A stretch of DNA of 55,002 nucleotides from Anaerolineae bacterium. Lineage in GTDB: Bacteria > Chloroflexota > Anaerolineae > Aggregatilineales > UBA2796. The notes under the pieces were generated by a model, which saw only the letters and a list, made by a program, of their open reading frames with translations, did no database searches and was not told where the DNA came from. The stretch spans positions 1-55,002 of the forward strand of contig JAHBVK010000043.1 of assembly GCA_019637555.1 (NCBI GenBank), read 5' to 3'. Both the position numbers and the translations under genes were made by a program. The stretch's first letter is position 1. Each line of letters begins with the position of its first letter. Positions 1-8,060 of the stretch are shown here, one piece after another.

Positions 1-163
1 AGATACGCTCCGGCAGGCTGCTGACCTTACCCGCCAACCACAGCCAGTCCAGTTCTCGATTGGAGGCATCGCAGATCGCCTGTCGAAAGCGCGGATCGGT
101 CTTGGCTGGATCAATAGGGATAACTCTCAGTTCAGCGGAATCAGTGTTCGTGTTAGCGTTCAT
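1..163 (-). CDS. Partial CDS, N-terminus of an unknown protein
   Basis: The first 54 codons of a gene that runs off the left edge of the window. It begins MNANTNTDSAELRVIPIDPA and continues with a soluble, charged stretch containing ELDWLWLAGKVSSLPERI. The ATG at 163 is preceded by GGGGGA about seven bases upstream, a good ribosome binding site. There is no signal peptide or membrane segment in the visible part. The family was not recognised from this fragment. A perfect palindrome lies 27 bases upstream of the start and could control it. Confidence 0.6.
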   Translation of the reverse strand, partial: MNANTNTDSAELRVIPIDPAKTDPRFRQAICDASNRELDWLWLAGKVSSLPERI

Positions 164-189
164 CTCGTGTTCCCCCGGCTGCTTACGTC

Positions 190-205
190 CCATCCGTACG
201 GATGG
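190..205. promoter_or_regulatory. Perfect 16-bp palindrome, candidate operator
   Basis: CCATCCGTACGGATGG is a perfect inverted repeat with no spacer, 27 bases upstream of the ATG of the leftmost gene. Its size and position fit a dimeric repressor site (TetR- or LacI-like). No factor can be assigned from the sequence. Confidence 0.4.
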
Positions 206-506
206 AGGTTCAGGTTGATAGCTGGAGCATACGTCCGCGCCGCTACCTGATCGCTACAGAAACGCAACAGCAGGACCGAGTTTTGAGACGACCGCAAACT
301 GATAGAAAGAATTTAGACCGATTAAGGATTTATTTGGTTGGGGGTCACTACTATTGGGTCAATATCGTCATCGACTGCAATCGCACGATGGCGGTATCCT
401 CAGGTTTTTTTCCGCACATTTCTCTCTCCTTCGGTTCGGGTGATGGCTGCGACTTTCGCTTCACCAGAAGCGCAAAGTGCAGCCTCACCCAACCTGCGGT
501 TTATCC
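206..506. other. Intergenic stretch, no gene recognised
   Basis: About 300 bases between the leftmost partial gene and the end of the P450 gene. The open frames here lack family signatures and convincing ribosome binding sites. No RNA gene or clear terminator was recognised. Confidence 0.5.
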
Positions 507-1877
507 TTACGACACCGTGACTAGTTCCGGCTGTGCATTGGCGCGGATGGGCTGAGCCTCCGCCCGCATCAGCAGTTGACCTTTGGGGCGCAACGTTATC
601 TGCGCGTCCATCTCGACTTCCTGCGATGAGGTGGCAAGCAAGCGGTAGCGCTGTGCGATGGTGGCGAGCACTAGTCGCGCTTCCATCAAAGCGAAACTGT
701 TGCCGATGCACACGCGCGGTCCACCGCCGAATGGGAAATACGCGTAACGGGGAATCCGCTTTTCCAGATCGTTGTCCCAGCGTTCGGGCATAAATGCTTC
801 AGGCTGCTCGAAGTAGCGGGGATCATGGTGCAGCACAAACGGACTAATAAAGACAACCGCACCTTTGGGCAGCATGTAATCGCCAATGGTCACATCTTCC
901 TGCGGCACACGTCCATTGAGAATCCACGCTGGCGGATATAAGCGCATCGATTCGCGCAGAACGTAATCTAGATAGGGCAAGTTGCGCAGATCGTGGAGTT
1001 CTGGCGTCCTGCCGCCTAATACTCGATCCAGTTCTTCGCGCAGTTTCTGTTCAACATGCGGATGTCGGCTCAACAGATACCACGTCCAGACCAGCGCGTT
1101 GGAGGTCGTCTCGTGCCCGGCAGCGAACAGCGTGGTGACTTCATCCTGCACCTGCTCATCACTCATCTGCCCTTCTTCGTCCTGTGCCAGCAGCAGCATG
1201 GAGAGCAGATCACCGTTATCGATCCCGCTGCGACGGCGCTCCTCAATGATCGGCAGCAGCGCAGCGTCAATGGTCTTCACCGCACCACTGATCTCTCGAT
1301 TCTGGTTTACGGGCAGCCAGCGCGGAAAAACGAAGCCCTGCCGATACTGCTGCTCACCATTGCGGGTGATCGCTTCCATAGCATGCCCGATCTTGTCCGC
1401 GTCGTGCGTCATCTCAACGCTGTACAGCGTCTTGGTGACGATGCGCATAGTCAGTTCGGTCATCTGTTCACGGATGTCGATGCTGTCTCCGGAGTGCCAA
1501 GTCGCTAGCATACGCTGCGTGTAGTCGGTCATCACCTGCGCGTAATTTTCGATGCGTTTGGAGTGAAAGGCGGGCTGCATCAGGCGGCGCTGGCGATGGT
1601 GGAAGTCGCCATCGCTGACCAGCAATCCGCTGCCCAAGGATGGCTTGAATATTTGCTTATCCAGTGGTGCTTTCTGGAATTTCTCCGCTTGAGTAACTAA
1701 CACTTCTTGAATCAGTTCAGGCTGATTGAGCTGGTAAACAGTCAGAGGTCCCAGCCGATAGCGGGCGATCTCCTCGTAGTCATGCGCCATTTTCATCAGG
1801 AAGGGAATCTGCCCTTTACGCCACTCCAGCAAACTCCCGATGACCGGTTGTCCTTTCGGACCGGGAACTTCCTTCAT
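507..1877 (-). CDS. Cytochrome P450
   Basis: Haem-thiolate monooxygenase of 456 residues, the normal length for a soluble bacterial P450. The I-helix oxygen-activation motif AGHETT is at about 253-258, the K-helix ExxR (ESMR) at 309-312, the PERW segment near 364-367 and the haem loop FGGGPRVCIG at 383-392 with Cys390 as axial ligand, so all core motifs are intact. The N-terminus starts with PGPKGQPVIGSL, the proline-rich hinge, without a membrane anchor. The ATG at 1877 follows an AGGTG ribosome binding site. No ferredoxin or reductase partner gene adjoins it, so electrons must come from elsewhere. It is divergent from a TetR gene, which probably controls it. The substrate is unknown; the sequence style recalls fatty-acid or xenobiotic hydroxylases. 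Confidence 0.95.
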   Translation of the reverse strand: MKEVPGPKGQPVIGSLLEWRKGQIPFLMKMAHDYEEIARYRLGPLTVYQLNQPELIQEVLVTQAEKFQKAPLDKQIFKPSLGSGLLVSDGDFHHRQRRLMQPAFHSKRIENYAQVMTDYTQRMLATWHSGDSIDIREQMTELTMRIVTKTLYSVEMTHDADKIGHAMEAITRNGEQQYRQGFVFPRWLPVNQNREISGAVKTIDAALLPIIEERRRSGIDNGDLLSMLLLAQDEEGQMSDEQVQDEVTTLFAAGHETTSNALVWTWYLLSRHPHVEQKLREELDRVLGGRTPELHDLRNLPYLDYVLRESMRLYPPAWILNGRVPQEDVTIGDYMLPKGAVVFISPFVLHHDPRYFEQPEAFMPERWDNDLEKRIPRYAYFPFGGGPRVCIGNSFALMEARLVLATIAQRYRLLATSSQEVEMDAQITLRPKGQLLMRAEAQPIRANAQPELVTVS

Positions 1878-1898
1878 TGTATTTACACCTCATCAGTT

Positions 1899-1956
1899 TT
1901 GAACAGTGTGTCCTGTTTAGCGTATAATGGATCTGGATTGACCGTCAAGCGGTGAA
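1899..1956. promoter_or_regulatory. Overlapping divergent promoters with dyad operator (P450 / TetR)
   Basis: Plus strand, towards tetR: TTGAAC (1899-1904), 18-bp spacer, TATAAT (1923-1928). Minus strand, towards the P450: TTGACG (read from 1948 to 1943), 16-bp spacer, TATACG (1926-1921). The two -10 boxes overlap. An imperfect dyad TTGACCG-TCAAG-CGGTGAA lies at 1938-1956. It covers the P450 -35 box and sits just downstream of the tetR -10 box, so one bound TetR dimer could repress both genes. The boxes are read directly from sequence; repressor binding is inferred. Confidence 0.6.
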
Positions 1957-2002
1957 CATGACCAATTTTTGCGCCGCCTCAATATTGTAGAGCAGGTGAA
2001 TA

Positions 2003-2647
2003 TTGAACAGCAGTCCAACCAAGTCAACCATCCAACCTTCACCAGCGAACCGCTTTGAACGCCGCAAACAGCGCACCCGCGACCAACTGAAAGCCGCTGT
2101 CATGGCGCTGATTCTGGAGAAGGGTTACGAGGAAGTTTCGATTCAAGACATCACGGATCGCGCTGATCTGGGGCGCGGCACGTTTTACGTCCACTTTCAG
2201 GACAAAGAAGATTTAGTCTGGTCAACGCTAAATGAGGAATTCAACCAGCTCTTCGAGGAAATCAACACGCGCCATCTCGGAGAAAAATCGCCGCGCTATG
2301 AGTTTCTGGTATGGCTGACTATGTTTGAGTATGCCGGAGATCACGCCGATCTGTTCCGCATCCTAGTTGGCAGTCAAGGATCGGCACGCTTGCAGCAGCG
2401 GATCGAGGATTATCTGGCTGAACTGATGCTACAGGGGATCGAGGCAGGCGAGTGCTTCCCGCAGTTTCAAACGCCACCCCTCGTGTTAGCGCGGACACTG
2501 ACGGGCGGTGTGGTCAGCGCCATCATGTGGTGGCTGGAACATCCCGACAGCTATACCGCGTACCAGATGGCGTCACACATCTTCACGCTGATTTTTCGTC
2601 AGCCGCCGCCGATCAGCGCGGACTCGCCACTACTGCGGCGCGATTAA
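2003..2647 (+). CDS. TetR/AcrR family transcriptional regulator
   Basis: Protein of 214 residues with the N-terminal TetR DNA-binding domain at about 25-75 (RTRDQLKAAVMALILEKGYE, then ITDRADLGRGTFYVHFQDKE). The C-terminal helical ligand-binding half is of usual length but not assignable to a subfamily. It starts with TTG at 2003, preceded by AGGTGA; no ATG lies nearby in frame. The 3' end overlaps the convergent end of rhaEW by four bases. Its divergent arrangement with the P450 and the dyad between them suggest it represses both itself and the P450 in response to a P450 substrate or a related compound. That role is inferred from position. Confidence 0.92.
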   Translation: MNSSPTKSTIQPSPANRFERRKQRTRDQLKAAVMALILEKGYEEVSIQDITDRADLGRGTFYVHFQDKEDLVWSTLNEEFNQLFEEINTRHLGEKSPRYEFLVWLTMFEYAGDHADLFRILVGSQGSARLQQRIEDYLAELMLQGIEAGECFPQFQTPPLVLARTLTGGVVSAIMWWLEHPDSYTAYQMASHIFTLIFRQPPPISADSPLLRRD

Positions 2648-4839
2648 CGCAAGAATGCCTCGTGCAAGCCGCCATCGACGCTAAAAATCTGCCCCGTCGT
2701 CTTATTGAAGCTGTCGGTGCAGAGTAGATACGCCACTTCCGCCTGATCCTCCGGCGTGATCGGCAGCTTGGTCAGCGTGCGCTGTGCGTAGAAGCCCGCT
2801 AATTTGTCGCGCAGTGTTTCCGTCGAATCGGACTCTCTATAGGCGATGTTGTACTTGACCAACGAACTGATCACTCGATCACGCGGGAACATGGTGCTAC
2901 CTTCGACCACCGTCGCGGGCGCGAGTCCGTTGACGCGGATTAGCGGCGAGAGTTCTACCGCTAGTTCACGGATCAGATGGTTGGCGGCGGCTTTGCTGGT
3001 GTCATAAGCCAGCGATCCCTTCTTGGAGACGACGGCGTTGACGCTGGTGGTCAGCACCATCGCGCCGCGCAAACCCTGATCGCTCCAAATCGCCCGCGCT
3101 TCATCCGCCACGATGTAGCCGCCGATCACGTTGACATCGAAGGTTAGCCGCCACTTGTCGTCGGGCAAATGTCCATCTTTGTCTGGCGATAGGAACACGC
3201 CTGCCGTCACGATCACATCATCGACGCCGCCGTATGCCAGCACCACATCGTTGTACATCTGGCAGACGCTGTTGCGATCCGTGATGTTCACCGTCTCGCT
3301 GATCGCTGGACCGCAGCCGGAAATGCCCGTACCCGCCACGCCGATCCCGACGCCGTAGATTTCGGTCAGTTCTTGCGCGGTTTCTTCCGCCGCCTGCGGA
3401 TTCAGATCGGCGCAAACGATATGTGCGCCATCGGTAGCCACACGCAGCGCCGTCGCCTTGCCGATCCCGTTGCCCGCGCCGATCACGATCACGACATGCC
3501 GCGCCAGCGTCTTTTCCGGCGGCATCCGCTTCAGCTTCGCTTCTTCCAGCAGCCAGTATTCGATGTCGAAGGCTTCCTGACGCGGCAGGGCGATGTACTT
3601 GCTGACCGCTTCCGCACCGCGCATCACTTCTACCGCGCAGTTGTAGAACTCCGCCGTCACGCGCGATTCGCTCTTGTTCTTGCCCCACGCCACCATGCCC
3701 AGTCCGGGGATCAGGATCACGGTGGGGACGGGATTACGCAGCGCCGGAGAATCAGGGCGCTTGCATTGCTCGTAATACACGCGATAGTCCTCGATATACG
3801 ACTCGATTCCGCTGGCAAGTTTGCTGATCAGCGCGTCCGTCGTCTCTGCCTGTGCATCCCAATCGACGTACAGCGGCTTGATCTTGGTACGCAGGAAGTG
3901 ATCGGGGCAAGAAGTTCCCAACTCCGCCAAGCGTGCGGCATCGTTACTGTTGACGAAGCGCAAGATCGCCTCGTCCGACTGCACCGTGCCGATCATGCGT
4001 GCCTGCTTGGAGACTAAGCCGCGCAGCTTGGGCAGGATGTCGATCCACGTTTGCGTGCGCTTTTCTTCGGGCAGGCTGCTGTACTTCGCGCCGCCGAAAT
4101 TCTGTGCGCCTTTATCGCGCTCCTCAATGTACCGCGCCGCTTTCTCGATCAGTGTGAGCGTGAGCAGGTAGCATTCTTTGTCATCATCCGCCCAGTTGAT
4201 CAAGCCGTGCTGTCCGAGGATGATGCCCTTCAGATTGGGATTCTGGCGGCACACTTCCTGTAACTGCAAGCCGAGATCGAAGCCGGGACGCTGCCAATCG
4301 ACCCATGCCACCTCGTCGCCGTAAATCTCGCGCATCAATGCCGGACCATCGGCGGAAGCAGCGAGGGCAATCAGCGCGTTGGGGTGCATGTGATCGACGT
4401 GACGGGCGGGAATGAAGGCGTGCAGCGGCGTGTCAATCGAACTGGCGGTGGGGTTCAGGTTGTAAACGGTGTGCGGATACATGCCCACGATCTGATCTTC
4501 AATCGGCGTTTTCGCGCCCTTGACCTCAGCGGCATCATAGATCGGCTGCAACGCCATCAGCTTGTCCATGTACAGCGAGGCGAAGTTGCCTCGCTTGGCG
4601 GTACGCAGATCGCCGCCCGATCCCTTGACCCACATGATGTCTACTTGCTGTCCCGTCAGCGGATCGGGCTGTAGAATCTTGGAGGACGTATTGCCGCCGC
4701 CCGTGTTGGTGATGCGCTGATCGCTGCCCAGCAAGTTCGAGCGATAGATCAGCCGATCAACCGCATCTAGGCTGTCCGCTTTAGCATCATCCCACAGATA
4801 GCTGACGTATTTAAATTCATCTGGCTTGAACAATTGCAT
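2644..4839 (-). CDS. rhaEW: Bifunctional rhamnulose-1-phosphate aldolase / lactaldehyde dehydrogenase
   Basis: Fusion protein of 731 residues. The N-terminal class II aldolase/adducin-like domain (about 20-300) should split L-rhamnulose 1-phosphate into dihydroxyacetone phosphate and L-lactaldehyde. It carries the candidate zinc ligands HVDHMH at 147-152 and a conserved QHG at 210-212. The C-terminal short-chain dehydrogenase (about 445-731) has the nucleotide motif GAGNGIG at 454-460, the YDTSK active site at 612-616 and the VDGG ending, and is expected to oxidise lactaldehyde to lactate. An upstream in-frame extension would overlap rhaB; I chose the ATG at 4839 because GGGAA precedes it and MQLFKPDEF is a plausible family start. 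It lies 19 bases after rhaB and is the last gene of the rhamnose operon. Confidence 0.93.
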   Translation of the reverse strand: MQLFKPDEFKYVSYLWDDAKADSLDAVDRLIYRSNLLGSDQRITNTGGGNTSSKILQPDPLTGQQVDIMWVKGSGGDLRTAKRGNFASLYMDKLMALQPIYDAAEVKGAKTPIEDQIVGMYPHTVYNLNPTASSIDTPLHAFIPARHVDHMHPNALIALAASADGPALMREIYGDEVAWVDWQRPGFDLGLQLQEVCRQNPNLKGIILGQHGLINWADDDKECYLLTLTLIEKAARYIEERDKGAQNFGGAKYSSLPEEKRTQTWIDILPKLRGLVSKQARMIGTVQSDEAILRFVNSNDAARLAELGTSCPDHFLRTKIKPLYVDWDAQAETTDALISKLASGIESYIEDYRVYYEQCKRPDSPALRNPVPTVILIPGLGMVAWGKNKSESRVTAEFYNCAVEVMRGAEAVSKYIALPRQEAFDIEYWLLEEAKLKRMPPEKTLARHVVIVIGAGNGIGKATALRVATDGAHIVCADLNPQAAEETAQELTEIYGVGIGVAGTGISGCGPAISETVNITDRNSVCQMYNDVVLAYGGVDDVIVTAGVFLSPDKDGHLPDDKWRLTFDVNVIGGYIVADEARAIWSDQGLRGAMVLTTSVNAVVSKKGSLAYDTSKAAANHLIRELAVELSPLIRVNGLAPATVVEGSTMFPRDRVISSLVKYNIAYRESDSTETLRDKLAGFYAQRTLTKLPITPEDQAEVAYLLCTDSFNKTTGQIFSVDGGLHEAFLR

Positions 4840-4858
4840 GATGTTCCCTTGTCTCTTC

Positions 4859-6289
4859 TCACAACTGCTGCATCGTTGAGTAAGCCTGATCCCACGCCGT
4901 GCGATTTTGCGGTTGATAAACAGTTTGCCCTTCGATGCGGGCGATGATCTGCCGCGCCTCGTTAATGTCGCGTAATTCACCCTGTGCGATCAACTGCACG
5001 GCAGCATTACCAATCACGGTTGCCTCTACGGGTCCCGCGATCACTGTGCAACCTGTGGCATTAGCGGTGAACTGGTTGAGCAGGTGATTCTGCGATCCGC
5101 CACCGACTACGTAGATCACTTCGACTTTTCGATCCGCGATCTGGCTGAGGCGTTCCAATACGGCGCGATATTTCAGCGCCAGGCTTTCTAATACTCGCCG
5201 CACTATTGCGCCCGCTGTCTGCGGCACGATCTGCCCATGTTCGGCGCACCACTGCTGCAACAAATTTGGATGATCGCCCGCGTGCAGGAAACGATCATCA
5301 TCCACGTCAATGAATCCTTGCAGTTGTGGCGATTGTTCCGCCAGCGACACTAATTCGGCATAGGAATAATCGCGCCCTTGTGCCGCCCATGTCGCACGGC
5401 ATTGCTGCACGATCCACAGTCCCATCACATTCTTGAGCAGGCGATAGGTATCGTTGACGCCACCCTCATTGGTCACATTTGCCTGTAACGCCGCCTCGTT
5501 GACGATGGGCGCATCGATCTCCAACCCGACCAGACTCCATGTACCGCTGCTGATGTAGGCAAAATTGGGGTTGGTCGCCGGAACAGCCGCCACCGCGCTG
5601 CCCGTATCGTGAGTCGCAGGCGCGATCACGGGGATGCCGTTGTAACTGCCGAGCTTCGTCCCCGGCGGCACGATCTCCGGCAGGATATTCGTCGGCATAC
5701 CCAAGCGATTCAGCATGTCCGCCGCCCAACTGCCGCGCAGTGGGTTAACCATCTGTGTGGTGGTGGCGTTGCTGAATTCGCAAACCTTCTCGCCCGTCAT
5801 CCAATAATTCAATAAATCGGGAACGGTTAAGAACGTGCTGGCGATCTCCAACTGCGGTGAATTTACCAGCACCATGCTCATCAACTGATACAGTGTGTTG
5901 AGCTGCATGAACTGGATGCCCGTCTGCGCGAAGATTTCGGCACGGGGCACGATCTCGAAGACGCGCTCCATCATACCGTCGGTGCGCCGATCCCGATACT
6001 GCACTATGCCGCCTATCAGATCGCCATGCGAATCCAGCAATCCGAAGTCAACTGCCCATGTATCTACGCCCAAGCTGGCAGGGTTCAGCGCTTTGCCTTT
6101 CTCGATCCCGTGCTGGATGCTGCGCCACAAATGCAGAAAATCCCAGTACAGCGTGCCGCGCACATCAGTGACGGGATTGCTGAAGCGATGCAGCTCTTCC
6201 AGCTTCAACGATGCACCATCGAAGTGAACCGCCATCACACGCCCCGACTCCGCGCCGAGATCAATCGCTAGAACTGTCTTACTCGCCAT
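4859..6289 (-). CDS. rhaB: Rhamnulokinase
   Basis: FGGY-family sugar kinase of 476 residues that phosphorylates L-rhamnulose at C1 with ATP. The phosphate-binding DLGAESGR is at about 10-17. The mid-protein THDTGSAVAA carries the catalytic aspartate of the family, followed by SSGTWSLVGLE typical of rhamnulokinases, and the adenosine-site glycines VVGGGSQN lie near the C-terminus. Length matches E. coli RhaB (about 489). It starts six bases after the rhaA stop codon and ends 19 bases before rhaEW, so the three genes form one transcription unit following the order of the pathway. Confidence 0.95.
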   Translation of the reverse strand: MASKTVLAIDLGAESGRVMAVHFDGASLKLEELHRFSNPVTDVRGTLYWDFLHLWRSIQHGIEKGKALNPASLGVDTWAVDFGLLDSHGDLIGGIVQYRDRRTDGMMERVFEIVPRAEIFAQTGIQFMQLNTLYQLMSMVLVNSPQLEIASTFLTVPDLLNYWMTGEKVCEFSNATTTQMVNPLRGSWAADMLNRLGMPTNILPEIVPPGTKLGSYNGIPVIAPATHDTGSAVAAVPATNPNFAYISSGTWSLVGLEIDAPIVNEAALQANVTNEGGVNDTYRLLKNVMGLWIVQQCRATWAAQGRDYSYAELVSLAEQSPQLQGFIDVDDDRFLHAGDHPNLLQQWCAEHGQIVPQTAGAIVRRVLESLALKYRAVLERLSQIADRKVEVIYVVGGGSQNHLLNQFTANATGCTVIAGPVEATVIGNAAVQLIAQGELRDINEARQIIARIEGQTVYQPQNRTAWDQAYSTMQQL

Positions 6290-6294
6290 CGAGA

Positions 6295-7575
6295 CTAGCT
6301 CCGCTTGCTCAGTTCGTTCGCTTCGTAAGCCGCGAGATCGTTGGTGTAGGCGAAACCGACAGGCACGTTCTGGCGCAAGCAGTGATAATCCCAGACCGCG
6401 CCGAAGGGCAATCCCTTCAGTTCTTCCAAGAGCGACAGCCGTTCCCCGAATTTTTCCGCCTGCTCCAAGTCGCGCAACTGCTGGATCGGCTCAAGCAGCG
6501 CCATCAATAAGGCACGCAGCGCGTTCCGCGTGCCGATCACCCACGCGCCGATGCGGTTGATGCTGCCGTCGAAGAAATCCAAGCCGATGTGAACGCGATC
6601 CAGCGATCCGCTGCGGACGATCTCCTGCATGGTTGCTTGCAAGTCGTCGGTCAGCGTGACCACATGATCGCTATCCCAACGCACGCCACGACTGACGTGC
6701 AGCAGCAGTTCAGGCACGTACAGCAGCGCCGAGGTGATCTTATCGGCAATCGTTTCCGTCGGATGGAAATGTCCAGCGTCCAAGCAAAGCAGCACTTGCC
6801 GTGTCACCGCGTAGCCGAGATAAAACTCGTGCGATCCGACGACATAGCTTTCCGATCCGATGCCGAACAGTTTCGCCTCTACCGCGTCAAGGTGATACTT
6901 GGGATCAATCTTGGTCGCCAACACCTGATCCAGCGCATCACGCAGCCGTTCGCGCGGCGCTTTACGATCAGCGGGCGAATCTTTGTAGCCGTCGGGTATC
7001 CAGATGTTCGTCACGCACGGCGTCCCCAACTCTCTGCCGAAATATTCCCCGATCTGCCGCGAGACGATGCAGTGTTCGATCCAGAATTGGCGCACCTTCG
7101 GATCGGCGTGGGAGAGCGTGAAGCCGCTATCTGCCAGTGGATGCGAGAAGCAAGTTGGATTGAAGTCGATGCCGTGACTATTCTGCTTCGCCCAATCGCG
7201 CCAGCGACTGAAATGTTCGGGACGCAGTTTGTTGCGTTCCACTTTCTGACCACCTGCCTCGGCGTAAATTGCGTGCAGGTTCAGCCGATGTTTGCCGGGG
7301 ATCAGGCTGTACGCTTTGTCTAGGTCTTTCCGCAGTTCATCGGCGTTACGCGCCTTGCCGGGATAATTGCCCGTGACTGCCAAGCCGCCGCCGAGTTCCG
7401 CATCCGGCGACTCGAATCCGCCTACGTCATCGCCTTGCCAGCAGTGTAAACTGATCGGTATCTGCGCCAAACGCGACAGCGCCGCCTCCGTATCCACGCC
7501 CAATAAGGCATAGCGATCTCGCGCTAGGGCGTAAGCATCTTCAACTTGTTTCGCTGTTGGTGCGCTGGTAGGCAT
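6295..7575 (-). CDS. rhaA: L-rhamnose isomerase
   Basis: Protein of 426 residues that converts L-rhamnose to L-rhamnulose. It matches the classical RhaA family over its whole length: SLHCWQGDDVGGFE near 42-55, TGNYPGKARNADELR, FNPTCFSHPL, TNIWIPDGYKD, DAVEAKLFGIGSESYVVGSH, CLDAGHFHPTE and RWDSDHVV with the metal-binding Glu, Asp and His residues, and HIGLDFFDGSINRI. It is the first gene of the rha operon, whose promoter should lie in 7576-7755. A GntR-type palindrome about 100 bases upstream of the start is the likely control site. No rhamnose transporter or mutarotase gene is visible nearby. Confidence 0.96.
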   Translation of the reverse strand: MPTSAPTAKQVEDAYALARDRYALLGVDTEAALSRLAQIPISLHCWQGDDVGGFESPDAELGGGLAVTGNYPGKARNADELRKDLDKAYSLIPGKHRLNLHAIYAEAGGQKVERNKLRPEHFSRWRDWAKQNSHGIDFNPTCFSHPLADSGFTLSHADPKVRQFWIEHCIVSRQIGEYFGRELGTPCVTNIWIPDGYKDSPADRKAPRERLRDALDQVLATKIDPKYHLDAVEAKLFGIGSESYVVGSHEFYLGYAVTRQVLLCLDAGHFHPTETIADKITSALLYVPELLLHVSRGVRWDSDHVVTLTDDLQATMQEIVRSGSLDRVHIGLDFFDGSINRIGAWVIGTRNALRALLMALLEPIQQLRDLEQAEKFGERLSLLEELKGLPFGAVWDYHCLRQNVPVGFAYTNDLAAYEANELSKRS

Positions 7576-7672
7576 GGATCATCTCGCTATCTTGGTGAAC
7601 TGTTTATTGAAAAAGGAGTTGAGGGACCGAGATAGTAACTTAACTCTGAATGCTCAACTGATAGTAAAATTG

Positions 7673-7686
7673 GTTGTCTGGACAAC
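7673..7686. promoter_or_regulatory. GntR/HutC-type palindromic operator
   Basis: GTTGTC-TG-GACAAC, a perfect 6+6 inverted repeat midway between rhaA and the broken GntR gene. UTRA-domain GntR regulators commonly bind TGTC-xx-GACA-like palindromes, so this fits the site once used by the neighbouring regulator. A second small dyad, GTTGACTCAAC, lies at 7732-7742. Assignment rests on motif form and position. Confidence 0.5.
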
Positions 7687-7754
7687 TATACATCTTGAAT
7701 GTTGAGCGCTAGCATATAGAATGTCAAGAGAGTTGACTCAACGTAGGAATTCGC

Positions 7755-8051
7755 GTGAAGCTCGGCGATAAAGACAGTCCTATTCCCTTTTACTATCAGC
7801 TTGCCGGTATCTTGCGCTAGATGATTGACAAGCGGATCTCTGTGCCGTCGGAGAACGAACTGGCACGCACTCATCAGTCGCGGTTGGCAACCGTAAGCGA
7901 GGCAAAACTGCTGCACCTTTCGGCGCAAACACCTGTGATTTACATGGAACGAATCACCGTTACCGCCGAAGGGATGCCGCTGGAATTTCTGGAGTCAGTC
8001 TGGCGCAGCGATCTTTATGATTTTGAATTCACATTAGTACGGAAATCGTGA
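7755..8051 (+). pseudogene. Broken GntR/UTRA family regulator
   Basis: Reading from GTG 7755 in one frame gives VKLGDKDSPIPFYYQLAGIL-R, the usual N-terminus of HutC-type GntR proteins. A TAG stop follows at 7818-7820, then MIDKRISVPSENELARTHQ, the next part of the winged helix. The sequence then jumps to AKLLHLSAQTPVIYMERITV and GMPLEFLESVWRSDLYDFEF, the end of a UTRA ligand-binding domain. About 150 residues, including the recognition helix and most of UTRA, are missing. A normal family member has about 240 residues. It ends ten bases before the uxaA-type gene and diverges from rhaA. Before decay it was probably the local sugar-responsive repressor. Confidence 0.8.
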
Positions 8052-8060
8052 GGTATTTAG

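Noticed and set aside
4840..4980. N-terminal extension of rhaEW
   Set aside because: Overlaps the end of rhaB and has no family similarity. The ATG at 4839 has a ribosome binding site and a family-like start.
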